Below, in pieces: positions 13,601-25,700 of a DNA stretch of 64,000 bases. This DNA is from Capitella teleta (taxonomy: Eukaryota; Annelida; Polychaeta; Capitellidae). The DNA lies in contig KB295623.1 of assembly GCA_000328365.1 (NCBI GenBank), forward strand, positions 657,541 to 721,540. The letters run 5' to 3'. The notes under the pieces are model-generated. The model ran no database searches. It was given only the letters and a program-made list of their open reading frames with translations, and was not told where the DNA came from. A program made the position numbers and the translations under genes. How positions within the stretch are numbered: the first letter of the stretch is position 1; each line of letters begins with the position of its first letter.

Positions 13601-16318
13601 GATCCGATGGTGTTTGATCCGAAGAAAGCTATGTCTAGCTACTTCATCGTACCCTTGCTCAAAGGTAAGAGCATATGATTTTGAGTTTATCTTTTTTTTA
13701 AGCATGACTTTACAGATGCAGATGGAATCCGTGTTGATTGGGATTTTGTTGGCGAGATACAGAAATCACCCCTGCATCTCACTCGCCGCAAATACCTGCC
13801 TGACGCCAAGAAAGAAGCCTTCGTCTTCAACGAAGACGATTTCCACGACGCCGTGGTCATGCCATCATACAGGAACATCGACCAGCCTCAGTACTTCTAC
13901 GTGGCGGAGATACGCAAGGATCTGAACCCAAAATGTCCGTTCCCATCTCCGGAGCTGTACGACACTTTTGAGCTGTACTACAAAAGCAAGTATGGCTTAG
14001 GGATCACCAACCTGGATCAGCCTCTGCTCGATGTCGACCACACTTCTGCACGTCTCAATCTGCTCACTCCTCGCTACATGAACCAAAAAGGCGTTGCTCT
14101 GCCCACCAGCAGCGCTGAGACGAGGCGAGCGCGAAGAGAGAACCTTCAGCAGAAGCAAATTCTCATCCCGGAGTTGTGCGATATCCACCCGTTCCCTGCC
14201 TCCCTCTGGCGGAAGGCCGTCTGCATCCCGGCCATTCTGTATCGCATGAATTATTTGCTCGTAGCGGAAGAAATGCGACTGATGATCTCCACGGCCGCTC
14301 ACATCGGGGTCCCGCAGGTTCCCGTTGATTTCCGCTTCTCTGAGCTGGAGTTCGGCTTCAGCACAAAACCGGGGGATGGCATGACCAAAGAGGAAGCCCT
14401 CGAGAGCAAACTGAGTCGGATGAAAATCAGAGATGAGGCCAACGGTAATCTCACCGATACGACTCACAGGATCAAGTTTGATGAGGAGTTTGACCTTGTT
14501 AACTTCATCGGGCCAAGTCCTTGCTTGATTCTGCAGACTCTAACCATGTCCAATGCCAATGACTTCTTCAATTTGGAGCGATTGGAGACCATAGGAGATT
14601 CCTTTTTGAAGTTTGCTATCACAGTGTATCTCTACTGCGAGTACCCTGGTATCCACGAAGGGAAACTCAGCTATCTTCGTAGTAAGCAAGTCAGCAATTA
14701 CAACCTCTACAAACTTGGAAAGAAGAAGGGTTTGCCCGATTGCATGGTTGCCGTAAAATTTGAGCCGACAGAGAACTGGCTCCCACCCGGGTATGTGATT
14801 CGCAAGGAGGGCGCCTACAAGGGGCTCAACGTACGCATTGCCTCCATCCCTGCTCCCTTGCTTGCTCCTGCCTTCAATGAATCCGGAAGCAAGAAAGAGG
14901 AGCAGCTCCCTGACGGACAAATGGAGAAGTTCACAAAAGAGTTGGAAGAATGCACAAAAGCCGAAGATGAGAAGTTGAAGGGAAGCGACATTCCTCACAT
15001 GCTGATCCCGTATAACCTACAAACGCAACACAGTCTCCCCGATAAGAGTATCGCTGATGGCGTGGAAGCTCTGATTGGCTGTTACCTAGTGACTTGTGGG
15101 CAGAGAGCGGCCCTGCAGTTCATGTCCTGGTTAGGCTTGAGGGTCCTACCCAACGTCAAGCCAGCCGACAAGAATAATCTCGCCATGTCCGGATTCAGCT
15201 GTCTACCACCTCCGCCATCTCCACTTCTGACACACGTCAGTAACTCTGAAGATGTCCTCAAACATCTCTTGGATGGCTACGAAGAATTTGAGGAGAAAAT
15301 CTGCTACAAATTCCGAGATCGGTCGTATCTTTTACAAGCCTTTACTCATGCCTCATACCACTACAACACTGTCACTGATTGCTACCAGCGTCTCGAGTTC
15401 CTTGGGGACGCTATACTCGATTATGTCATCACTCGGCATTTATTCGAAGACTCAGAGAAGCACTCACCAGGTTTATTTTCTGAATCTGCATTTTGTTAAA
15501 AATGCTAAATTTCTATCTCTTTTTTTTTTTTAGGTGTTCTCACTGACCTTAGGTCTGCATTGGTCAACAACAACATTTTTGCAGCTTTGGCGGTCAAGTG
15601 GAATTTCCACAAGTATTTTCGCGCCATTTCTCCACAGCTTTTCTATGTCATAGATAAGTTTGTCACCTGGCAGAAGGATCGTAACGACGAGATCAACTTG
15701 GACGAAGAGGTCCGTTTGTAGCGGTTAACCATTCTTTAAATACCGAAGATTTTATTTATCCAGTTTGGTGAACTGGAGGAGGATGGTGAAGGAACCGAAG
15801 AAGACATCGAGATCCCGAAAGCGCTCGGCGACATCTTTGAGTCAGTCGCCGGCGCTATTTATCTTGACAGTGGCATGTCTCTGGACACAGTATGGCAGGT
15901 CTACTACCGCATGATGAAACCTCAAATCGGTAAAGATACCCCGTTAGAATTTTCATTTTTTCTTATTGTTTTCAATATCTGTTCCATTTAGACGCTTTTA
16001 CTGAACGCATTCCCAAATCTCCTGTGCGTGAGTTACTTGAAATGGAGCCAGAGACCGCTAAGTTTGAGTGAGTGAAATATATTTGTTGTTGGATATTTGT
16101 TAAATTTTATCTATTTTTATAGGAAACCGGAGAGGACGATGGATGGTAAAATTCGCGTCACCGTCAATGTCGTTGGAAAGGGGAATTTCCGGGGAATCGG
16201 AAGAAATTATCGAATCGCCAAAAGTGCGGCAGCCAAACGGGCCCTGAAGCACATCAAGTCCATTCATCAATTCCATCACCATCACGCGAGCATCATGCCG
16301 CCCCCCCACCTCATGTGA
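10689..16318 (+). CDS. DICER1: Dicer, double-stranded RNA endoribonuclease
   Basis: Thirteen exons (10689-10748, 10808-10964, 11022-12394, 12447-12548, 12605-12750, 12802-12943, 13004-13079, 13134-13664, 13716-15470, 15534-15709, 15764-15929, 15992-16067, 16123-16318) give 1651 residues. Order: helicase region (about 15-580), Dicer dimerisation domain ([20 protein letters not shown]), platform, PAZ (from about 863, with FYVAEI), RNase IIIa (E1150, E1153, D1157 in ERLETIGD; second acidic pair in [13 protein letters not shown]), RNase IIIb (E1423 and D1427 in [11 protein letters not shown]) and a C-terminal dsRBD. Dicer cuts dsRNA and pre-miRNA into ~22 nt duplexes for Argonaute. Odd: the Walker A position reads ASRKT (37-41), two residues short of GTGSGKT-like loops, and the DECH box reads DDCQ (140-143), so ATP hydrolysis is probably lost, while the RNase III sites look intact. 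The ATG sits in a good Kozak context (CACCATGA). Confidence 0.96.
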
Positions 16319-17230
16319 ACATTCCACAGAGCATTTATTTCTTTACTTTGGATTTTTATGCCAAACTGTGCAATAAAGGACCATTTCCTTGCCCCTTAAA
16401 GTTTGATCTTGACTGCTCAGCTGCATTGTTTTTATAGTTAAGGTGCGTTCTTTCATTCTCAACAACTTAGTATTATTACAAGATCGCGGGTAATACCAGA
16501 CGTGTCCTTTGCACCTATTCTGAATTACGACTCGGCAACTCTGTCTGATCTCATGGTTCCAGAGATGCCAAACTCGTAATTCTGACTTCCGACTTCTGAG
16601 TTGAATGAAAGTATGCATATATAGTCAGATTAAAATAGTATAAGTTGCCAAGTATTATGTTTTTGAAAATGACATGCAAAGGAAAAGTGTTACATATTTA
16701 CTGTAATTTGATCTGGAAGCAATGTGGAGCCATCTTTCCTTGTTCATTTCCACAAAATGAGAGGAGCCTTACTTGAAAGTGGATGCAATATTATGTACAT
16801 GATATTGGACTGAAGTACATGTTGCCCAGTGTAAACATCTTTTTTCTGAGACACAGAATTTTTAAACTGTGCTCTACATTACCTCTAAGTCTGCCAGTCT
16901 GAAAAGCCAACTGACACAAGTGAATTCAATGATTACTGGTACATGTATTTAAAACCTAACTAACAAAAAATTATAATAAAATATTTATTTTGAAATATAA
17001 AAATTTGAGAACTAGCAATCACGCTTTACAGAATGATCTGAATAAAGAATCTCTTTAAATGCCAGCCAAAACATATAATAGCATGAATCTGCTGACAAAA
17101 GACAAGAAGGATATTCATTAAAAATACAGTCTATAAACAAGTAAAAAATGGAATGGTCGCTTCACGGATAATTACTCCGCTGTAAAAATATATACATGAT
17201 AATAATAATTATTATAAGAGTGACTTCATT
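16319..17230. other. convergent 3' regions of Dicer and claudin-like gene 2
   Basis: A poly(A) signal for Dicer lies at 16372-16377 (AATAAA, 54 nt past the stop). On the opposite strand an AATAAA (plus TTTATT at 16984-16989) could serve the claudin-like gene. Apart from AT-rich sequence nothing else is recognisable. Confidence 0.5.
16372..16377 (+). terminator. AATAAA poly(A) signal of Dicer
   Basis: Canonical hexamer in the short 3' UTR just after the Dicer stop at 16318. Confidence 0.65.
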
Positions 17231-17912
17231 TTAATAGGCGTCCTTTGAACCAGCTACGACCTCCACGACCAGGCAGCCGAGTGCAATTAGGTTGATGAAA
17301 AAGCCAGTCAGTGCGAGACCCCATGCCCAGTGAAGTTCACCCGTCTTCTCTCCCCACATTGCCGGGTCACGAGTTGAGAAGTACTCTTGATACCGTGCTC
17401 CAAAAGAACCCACAGCGATCATGGTAAACAGAGCTGAAATAATGACGTATGATTACAAATGAACGAGGCTTTGGGAGTGACGCACCGGCTGCCCCAGTGA
17501 CGGCTACACCAGCTCCAAGTATCCGGTTGTCACCTTCAAAATCTGGCACAAAAGCGATGATCGCCACAACCGCGACGGCTCCTATGAGACCCAGCATACC
17601 AAAGATCATGAAAGCTTGAGCGGCCTTCAACCAGTCTGCATAAAAATTATAAATTAATAAACATAACTCATACATTAGGGATTCTATCATACCGCCCACA
17701 ATGATATCAACGAAATCTCCGCAAGCTTCGCCACCTCCGTATGGGTATGTGCAGTATCTCCACAAGCCAATGTGTTCCTTACGGTCCATTTTATTCAAGT
17801 CTGAGCGAGCCCACTGAGGAGCCCCCATCGCAATCAGATGCAAAAGGAGGGCGAGAGCAAGGCAGCCAAACGCCACCTTCGGAAACATACTGCTCTCTCC
17901 AAGCTGACCCAT
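17231..17912 (-). CDS. claudin/PMP22-like four-transmembrane protein, second copy
   Basis: Three minus-strand exons, 17693-17912, 17486-17635 and 17231-17433, give 190 residues, the usual claudin/EMP size. Helix 1 is VAFGCLALALLLHLIAMGAP. The first loop has the signature W...GLWRYC...C (two cysteines, in RYC and EAC). Helix 2 lies around FMIFGMLGLIGAVAVVAIIAF, helix 3 around GAGVAVTGAAGALFTMIAVG and helix 4 around GLALTGFFINLIALGCLVVE. The protein ends in DAY. Family role: cell-junction or membrane-organising tetraspan protein. It shares fold and loop signature with the gene at 7081 but little direct sequence, so the two are not a recent duplication. The ATG at 17912 follows ACC and precedes a Gly codon; a 5' UTR intron upstream is likely because a donor-like GTAAGA lies just 5' of it. 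Confidence 0.8.
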
Positions 17913-18875
17913 GGTGAATGTCTTACAGCTGCACAAGTCAATAATAACAACAAATACTCAGGACACAAGCACACTTGTCATCAGGATGTTCTTCCCATGG
18001 TATGTTACCATCAGGTGTACTGAAAAATAGAGAAAAAAAACATAAAACGTTAGATCTAGGTATGGCCCAGCCAACATCAAGATTGACAATTTCAAAACTA
18101 CTGCAGCGCAAGTCCACAACTGCTATCACTCAAAGAGTGAGTGTGTTATTAAAGTTTTAATGAAAACTGATCATATTAAATGATATTAAATCATTATTAA
18201 ATTATTTAAACTGCGATAGCTGACAGGTAAATTGAGATAAAGACTGAATATTCTGATCAGTGTGACTTGCGAGATAAGATCTCAACTTCAATTTTCAAGT
18301 CAAAACTTAACAAATACATATACTCACTGTACAGTGTACTACACAAGACAAAGTGGCAAGTCTTCAGTTCTAACTCGAAGTTCAATTTCAAGTCAAACTC
18401 AACTTTCTCAAGAGTAAAGACTGAAACACTCAGACTGAGACTTAGACTGAGGACACTAACTTGAAAAAGCGATAGCCGATAGGAAACACAAAGACAGCGA
18501 GTAGATTTAAATTCATTTCACTATTTAACCCATATGACAAAAAGTAATAGGCACCCTGTATAATTAGAATATAATTTCTCCATTGAGTGTTCCCAGACAA
18601 TGTTTACCTGATATCACAACTTTTCTGACCCAGATTGATCAAAATATGTCGCACCTGTGAAGCCTCGTTCTCACTTCATCACGGGAAATCCCAAAAAACG
18701 CAGCCGCAAAAGTCGCGAAAATTGTGTTACGTTTTGTAAAAATAATATACAAGACCCTTGAAGCAGAATGACGTTATAATTGATAATGAGCTCAAACGTG
18801 TTGAATTATTACTTTTACATTGGTCATTACAAAAATGTCACTCTTTTGCAAGCATAACAGAGATTTTTGCAAACG

Positions 18876-18924
18876 AGTCATAACGCACATCAATCGCTCA
18901 TCAATCAAAGTGCGTTATAATGAC
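18876..18924. repeat. inverted repeat built from the GTGCGTTATNAT motif
   Basis: AGTCATAACGCAC (18876-18888) and GTGCGTTATAATGAC (18910-18924) form near-complementary arms around a 21 nt loop. The arm is the same motif that recurs at 9550, 9566 and in a cluster at 50611-50776. Confidence 0.6.
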
Positions 18925-20444
18925 ATAAAAATTACGCTCGCAATCGTGTACATTCATAACGGTACACGGCCACTCAATTATTGCCAATTTTGTAGTGCTA
19001 CATACACGAACTTGTACAATGTAATTTTACCCATAGCTATTTCGGACAGCCTTCAGTGTACCGTGTTATTCGTCTTCAAAACATTGCTTTAAAAATCCGG
19101 ACCCCGACGCACTTTCATGCAAACACCACCCTACAATTATAGCCCCCTCCCCCACCCTCCTAAACAACTAACGAGGGGCACCGGATAACTCCGCCGGTTT
19201 GACGGCCATTGATCGCCGAACTACAGTTCATTGTGGCCTGGGAGGTTCCTGAGTACTTAAACAATTTTAATTAGCCTACAATAGAATCATAACAACTTGT
19301 TATGAATCTAGTAGGCTAGGCCTGTACTCGCAGCAGCGTCAATCGCTGTATTCCTGAGAAGCACATGCAGAGTGGGCCAAAAGTAGCGACGAAAGAGACA
19401 CACGCCCGAGATCAGCTCGGAATGAGCATCTACGGTTGGTTAGCCACTATTCCCCGATCAGAAACTCAGGCCAGAATAGATCGCATCTATTATAATACTA
19501 TTTCGGTCAGTACTGGAACTAGTTAGCCACCATCTATTTAAAATTCTTACTGATTTCCTCACCTTGTTGGACATTAAAAACTTGGTGGAAATTGGGAGAT
19601 AAAACAAAATCAAAGGGATATCCGAAGCAACTTGAGGTTGTACGGTTGTCAATGAAAGATAATTTGGCTCATTGTGATTCAAGACAACCACACCGCTATT
19701 TTCAACGCACGCGTGATGTATATCTGGCATAAAAACCTCTTTTTATCAGATTACCATATCGTGACTACGAATGAGATCACCATCTTCCATCCCATCAATA
19801 AGTAAATCTACAAAGGGCTAAACATCCCCGACACCATATAAGTTAGTTACAACCGCGCGCCCTCGCTTGCCCGTACGAAGCTTGAGTTTACGACTGGGAT
19901 TTGGCAACGATTGCATACATGCCTCATACGCCTCATTGATGGCATCAACATGCAAGACAAGGAAAATGCGGAACATGTGCACGACTGCCCACTGACCACT
20001 TACATGATTGAGAACAAAATCTTCGGCTCCAACTATGCATGCAACTTTTCAAGAAACAGCGGTATATTCATGGCCACTTTTTGGCTATGCATATACTGGT
20101 GTAATTTGTAACGACTCAACTCATTACCAACTCAAAACCATCAGATATAAGGCACTGTTTCCTTGCAATAAATTCATGATATAACGAATTTGTGTAACGT
20201 GTATTGCATCGTTATAAATTGAATTATTATTATTAGCCAAGAATTGCTGCACACCGTTCTTGTCAGAATTTGTCAGAATTTGATGACTTTGGAGACAAGT
20301 ACACACTATGATGGTAGTACATGTACATGCATATGATATATTATAATATAAAATACTACACGTATATATATTTTTTTTTAAATCTGTGACTGAATCACTT
20401 TAAATAATTACTGTTGTATACATGAAATATTCTTCCTCAGTATT

Positions 20445-20597
<153 letters not shown>

Positions 20598-22742
20598 TGA
20601 CAGAATAATGCCTGATAAAATGAACGGTACACCTTTACAATTATATATATCATTTATTTCGTAACGAACCTGTCATAGAATTGTAGAGAATAAAGGGGAA
20701 AAAAGAAAAGAAAAAAGAAAAGAAAAAAAAAAAGATATTAATTAATAATAGGGCAGGCATATAGGGACAGGAATTTTATTTTATTTCCTCATTCAACCAC
20801 ATAATACAATATTAAATGTTTACAATTGATTGAAATGCACCAATTTACTCTTTATTTCTGTTTCTATATATACACGGAGTCCAGAGATAGAGGAGACCAA
20901 GACATTCACATGAAAGAGCGGCGGAAAAAGAAAATATTGCCGCTAATTACCGGAATATTTCGTCCTTTTTACAAATATTAAACACTACTAATGTGTCCCT
21001 GGTGTATGACTTCGTAGGATTAGCCACCAAAAGCACTGTTTTTGATGACCCGGGGGCTGAGATAGGCTTTATCAGATGTAGTGGCCATTTTGATACAAGT
21101 TTATTCAAGAAAAAAGGTAAAGTATCGGAGTAAAAAGGCGTTTAGAGGCATCAAGTTCTGTTGAGGAGAAGCATGTTTCGCCAGTGTAGTCTTCGTGTTC
21201 AAGTATACATGTATCAGGAAAGAACCTGTCATTTAAATACCTAATCTGGGAGCAAGTCAATCGTAGATTGCACTATATCCCGTCTCAACCCCCCCCCCCC
21301 CCCCGCGGGCAAAACTCTGACGTACTTCGAGTACATGTACGGCACCCATCAGAGTTCAAGCGAACCACTGCCGTAAAGTGGCGCGGGCAGCGGTTCCACG
21401 CGGAAGAGTTGTCACAAACCGAGCTGGAGCGACGTGTTGCAGTAGCTTCTAAACAGGCCGCTAGGTGCCGCACAGGGCAGAGTTCTGCGTGTGTTGATAG
21501 CGAGAAGCAAATTGGATGTGAAAATACAATAATTGTTACCCACACAATACAATGATATATTTAACTGCCACCCAGTGTATATAGACCCAATGCTGGCTGT
21601 ACTCCCCCGATCTTGTCCCCTCAATCGGCGGTTCAGAGGTGTCGTAGGTCCATATATACGTCCGACCACGATCTTTAATCCATCAGAAATTAAACGTGAA
21701 ACAAAATCACCAATATTGAGCAATAAATTGCTTATAATTATGCCATAAATTCTGACTGAAATATTGCACATCGTAATATTAGGCTCAACTCTTCATTCTT
21801 TGTGCATCCTTTGATTTTTTTTTTTTCACCCACGTACACTTTTATGCACGTGGTATTAATCGATGGTATCTCTTGTAAATACACCATAAACGTGTACTTG
21901 CACAAAATAGAAATTATATTGAAGGAAGTTAATGCTCTTATTTAATCTATTATCACTGGCTTATTCGAATTCAACATATCTCCTCATGTATATAGACCAT
22001 AATATTTTGGCCCGATGCATATTATGTTAATCAAATGAGCTGCGTTCCAGATTTCATGCTAATCTAAAAAAAGAGAGCATTATGTAATTCGATCAAGTGA
22101 CATCATGATCAAAAGGGAGGTGGATCTGTCATCTGCTTCAATCCAAGAAGTGAATGATTTGTCATAATCGCCACCTTTACATATCACCGTTGATTGTGTA
22201 TCAAATAGCTAGCTGTAATGCCGCTGCCATCATTCCAATTTTACGATAAAAATTACGCTTGACACATTGACACTCATCGCGGGTCGACATCCGTAAACAA
22301 TACCTCTCCTGGTTCTGAGAAATGGAGTACGTTAACACCAAAATAATAAAAATCCGGGATACTTTATAGGCCTATATAGGCATCAAGGACACACGAGCAT
22401 CACATGCAGACTTGCATGTACGATTATAATATATACTCGTATAACAAATCACTACTAGTAGGCCTAAATAGTATATGGCGCGGTGTACAGTGTTCACAAA
22501 AACCATCGGTTTTAAAGGGTTGCAACGATTGACCGGATGTTGGGCTAAATTGTCAACAAGCATGACGAGAGCGACCCGATCGAGGGTTGAGCATTTGAAA
22601 GGACGCTCACACTTCTGCATTCGGGTTACAGAGTTTTGACGGTTTAAAGGGTTATAGTTCAAGGACGTGCTTATCTCTTGGTTTTCGATGAAGCGTCTGA
22701 CTTAAGTAGGACACACATTCTGACGGATTCAACCTCTGCAAT

Positions 22743-25700
22743 ATGGAGCAGCCAGATGTTCTGGTGTTCTACGTCAATGGCAGGAAGGTATGGGTCATTA
22801 AGTGCATCTGTGGCTCAGCCATATCGATCTAAATTGCTTCTGTGAGGAGCAATTGCTGTGACGTATTCCTCTTGTTGCCTGTATCGAAACAAGCAATCGC
22901 AATTTTGATACAGTATTCATTCTATTTCTACATTCATCCCCTGGGCCTATATACTACTAGTATAAGTTACTATAAGGCATATTCAAGGTATATGTAAAGT
23001 ATACCGTAAACCGACCATCTATAGATGCATTTCTTCATAAATGCATAGAACATTTAAGTACACGTACACCGTGTATAGTATTTGTCAGAATTGCTAAACG
23101 GAGTCAGGCCTGCATATTCAGTCAATAGAACGCATTAATCTGCCACTGTCACGGGCTTGCTCTGCAGTATATTTAACCTTGATTACCGTAAGTGAACTGA
23201 GTCGCACGCACGAGATATTTGTCACGTGCGCACCACTTCCTCGATCTTCAATTCCTTTCTCAGAAGCCTTTTTTCCCCTCCATTTCTATCGCAACATACC
23301 AATAATTAATTTTCATCAAAATGTAACTTGACTTAGAATCAACGAACGAGTAATCAAAGTTGTATGTCGCTTAACACGTAGTAGGTATTAGATGCTCACT
23401 GATCCATAATTATACTTGCGTAACAGTTTATATGAAAACTAGCCATTAAAATGTGTTGTGCATGCTCGAGGCCATAATATATATTACGTGAACCGCGATT
23501 GGGGTGGTATTTCCAGGCCGTGTTGAGCGACGTGTTGAAGTGGTTGATGGTTGGGTGTCGCGCTGTCTCTTCCGGAAGCTGTTTCAGCGATCTACAACTT
23601 TGTGCTTTTTTTTTTTTTTTTTTTTTTTTTTTGGCCTTGAGTGACGTTTCTTGTCCTCTCTCTATAAATTAAGGCATGTAAGTACTTATAGTACCGGTGC
23701 ATGTATGCACACCTATATGTGAGTATGCACAGTTACTCCGTGAATTGTGACACATGCATGTCCAATACACACACGTACAGTATGTGTGTGTATATACATA
23801 AGTCGAATCTGGGCCTTTAAATTTGTATTAATTTCATGGGCTATGACGTCACGTGTCCGTGTCTCGTAATCCTGTCATGAATTCATATTCCTGATGTTTC
23901 TCTAAACCTGCATCAAACACGTACAATTTACATTTCAAGACACACTCTATGAAACATATTATCTTTACTAGTAAGTATTGTGAAATACCAAACGCAATAG
24001 TTCATCGATGATGCTACGATCAAATTGACATTATTCTACAATCGTGTGTTACTGTGATTATATCATTTATTGGGTGAAGTATAAGAATACTGTATATTTG
24101 ATGAAAAGAAAAATAAAGATAACTCAAGATAAGACATAGAGTTTTCACAGCCTTGGGCGTAAAATACAGTCATCTTATCAGTGTTTTAATTCACATAATA
24201 AATCGCTGATTTCTTCACAAACAAGACTTTATCTCGTATATGTTCTCCTGATATCGGTATAGCGATCCATAGTGCAACTTTCAGTAAAGTTCAGTAATGG
24301 TTCTCACATACCCATGACGACATCAATGACTAATTTAAATACCGGTAGTAGTGCCACCTGTTGCAGGACAATTTTAAACATAGACCCACCCGAACCTCAG
24401 CTAGCAATTGGGCAGAGCGGTGAAGCATGCTGAACGAATGGTCTCCAGCCCAATGCAGAGAAACCTCGATGACTAAAACATCCCCCGTTCGAATACCTTC
24501 TGGTGTCGAAGAATTTGTGATGTCCCGACGATTTTCCTATGCTTCGATAGTATTATCATGCAAACATGTCCCTCGGACAGCCGTGGCTCAAAGGCCGTGG
24601 AATTTACTAACACAGCAATTTTTAGCGGTTACATATTGATCCAACAGCACATAGCTTCCATATATTCCACTTTTTTTTCAGATCGAAGAGGCCAATGCTG
24701 ACCCAGAATGGACTCTGCTTCGGTACTTGCGTGACAAGCGTATCTTTGAACGCTTTTTTTAAAATTCCCAAACATGGCCATAATTATTTCCACGTGTATT
24801 CAACATACTCCTGCGTAATATGCGTCAATGCAACGCGTCATGTAATATCATTTGCCAAGGATTTCCTTAACTAACAACAGTCCGTTTAACGGGCACTAAG
24901 CTAGGATGCGCCGAGGGTGGATGTGGAGCGTGCACCGTCATGGTTTCCACATACGACGCACAGTCAGACGCCATCAGGTGAATTTCAATAGAAGTCGTTA
25001 ATCGTTAATTTAACCTAATCAAACACAGGCATTTCTCAATGAATGCTTGTCTGGCACCCCTCTGTGCGATGCATGGCTTGGCGGTGACCACGGTTGAAGG
25101 CATCGGCAGCACGCGGTCAAAACTTCACCCTGTCCAGGAGCGCCTTGCTCGGTTGCATGGGTCACAGTGCGGCTTCTGCACCCCTGGCATCATCATGTCG
25201 ATGTACGCTCTGCTTCGCAATCATCCTGTGCCATCCGCACAACTCATGGAAGAAGCTTTTGAGGGGAATCTTTGTCGTTGTACGGGCTACAGACCTATCC
25301 TGGATGGCTTCAAAACGTTCACTAAAGTAAGGCTCCAGTCAGATCATACTTTCTCTAGCTCGATATTAAATTTCTTCAGGAATTCAAATGCCCAATGGGA
25401 GAGAACTGCTGCAAGAACAACGCCAAAACTGCAGCTGAGGTAATGCCATATTTCAAGCTCGGAACACAGTATTTTACCATTTTCCATGTTGTAGGAGAAT
25501 CCTGCAGTGCAAGTAGAGGAAGCCTTCGCTCCTTATGAGCCATCTCAGGAACCAATCTTTCCACCTGAGCTTCAGCTTGAGAGTGCAAAGTTCACATCAA
25601 GAAGTCTTTTTTTCTCAAGCGACAGAGTCAAGTGGTTCAGACCAGTGACTCTACAAGCTTTGCTGGAGCTCAGACAAAAGTATCCCCAGTCAAAATTGGT

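Noticed and set aside
11296-14998. Long antisense open frames inside the Dicer gene
   Set aside because: They lie opposite well-conserved Dicer exons and have no domain signature; they are shadows of GC-richer coding DNA.
24400-24500. tRNA gene or SINE in XDH intron 1
   Set aside because: A-box-like and B-box-like sequences are about 80 nt apart and the stems do not pair; at most a decayed relic.
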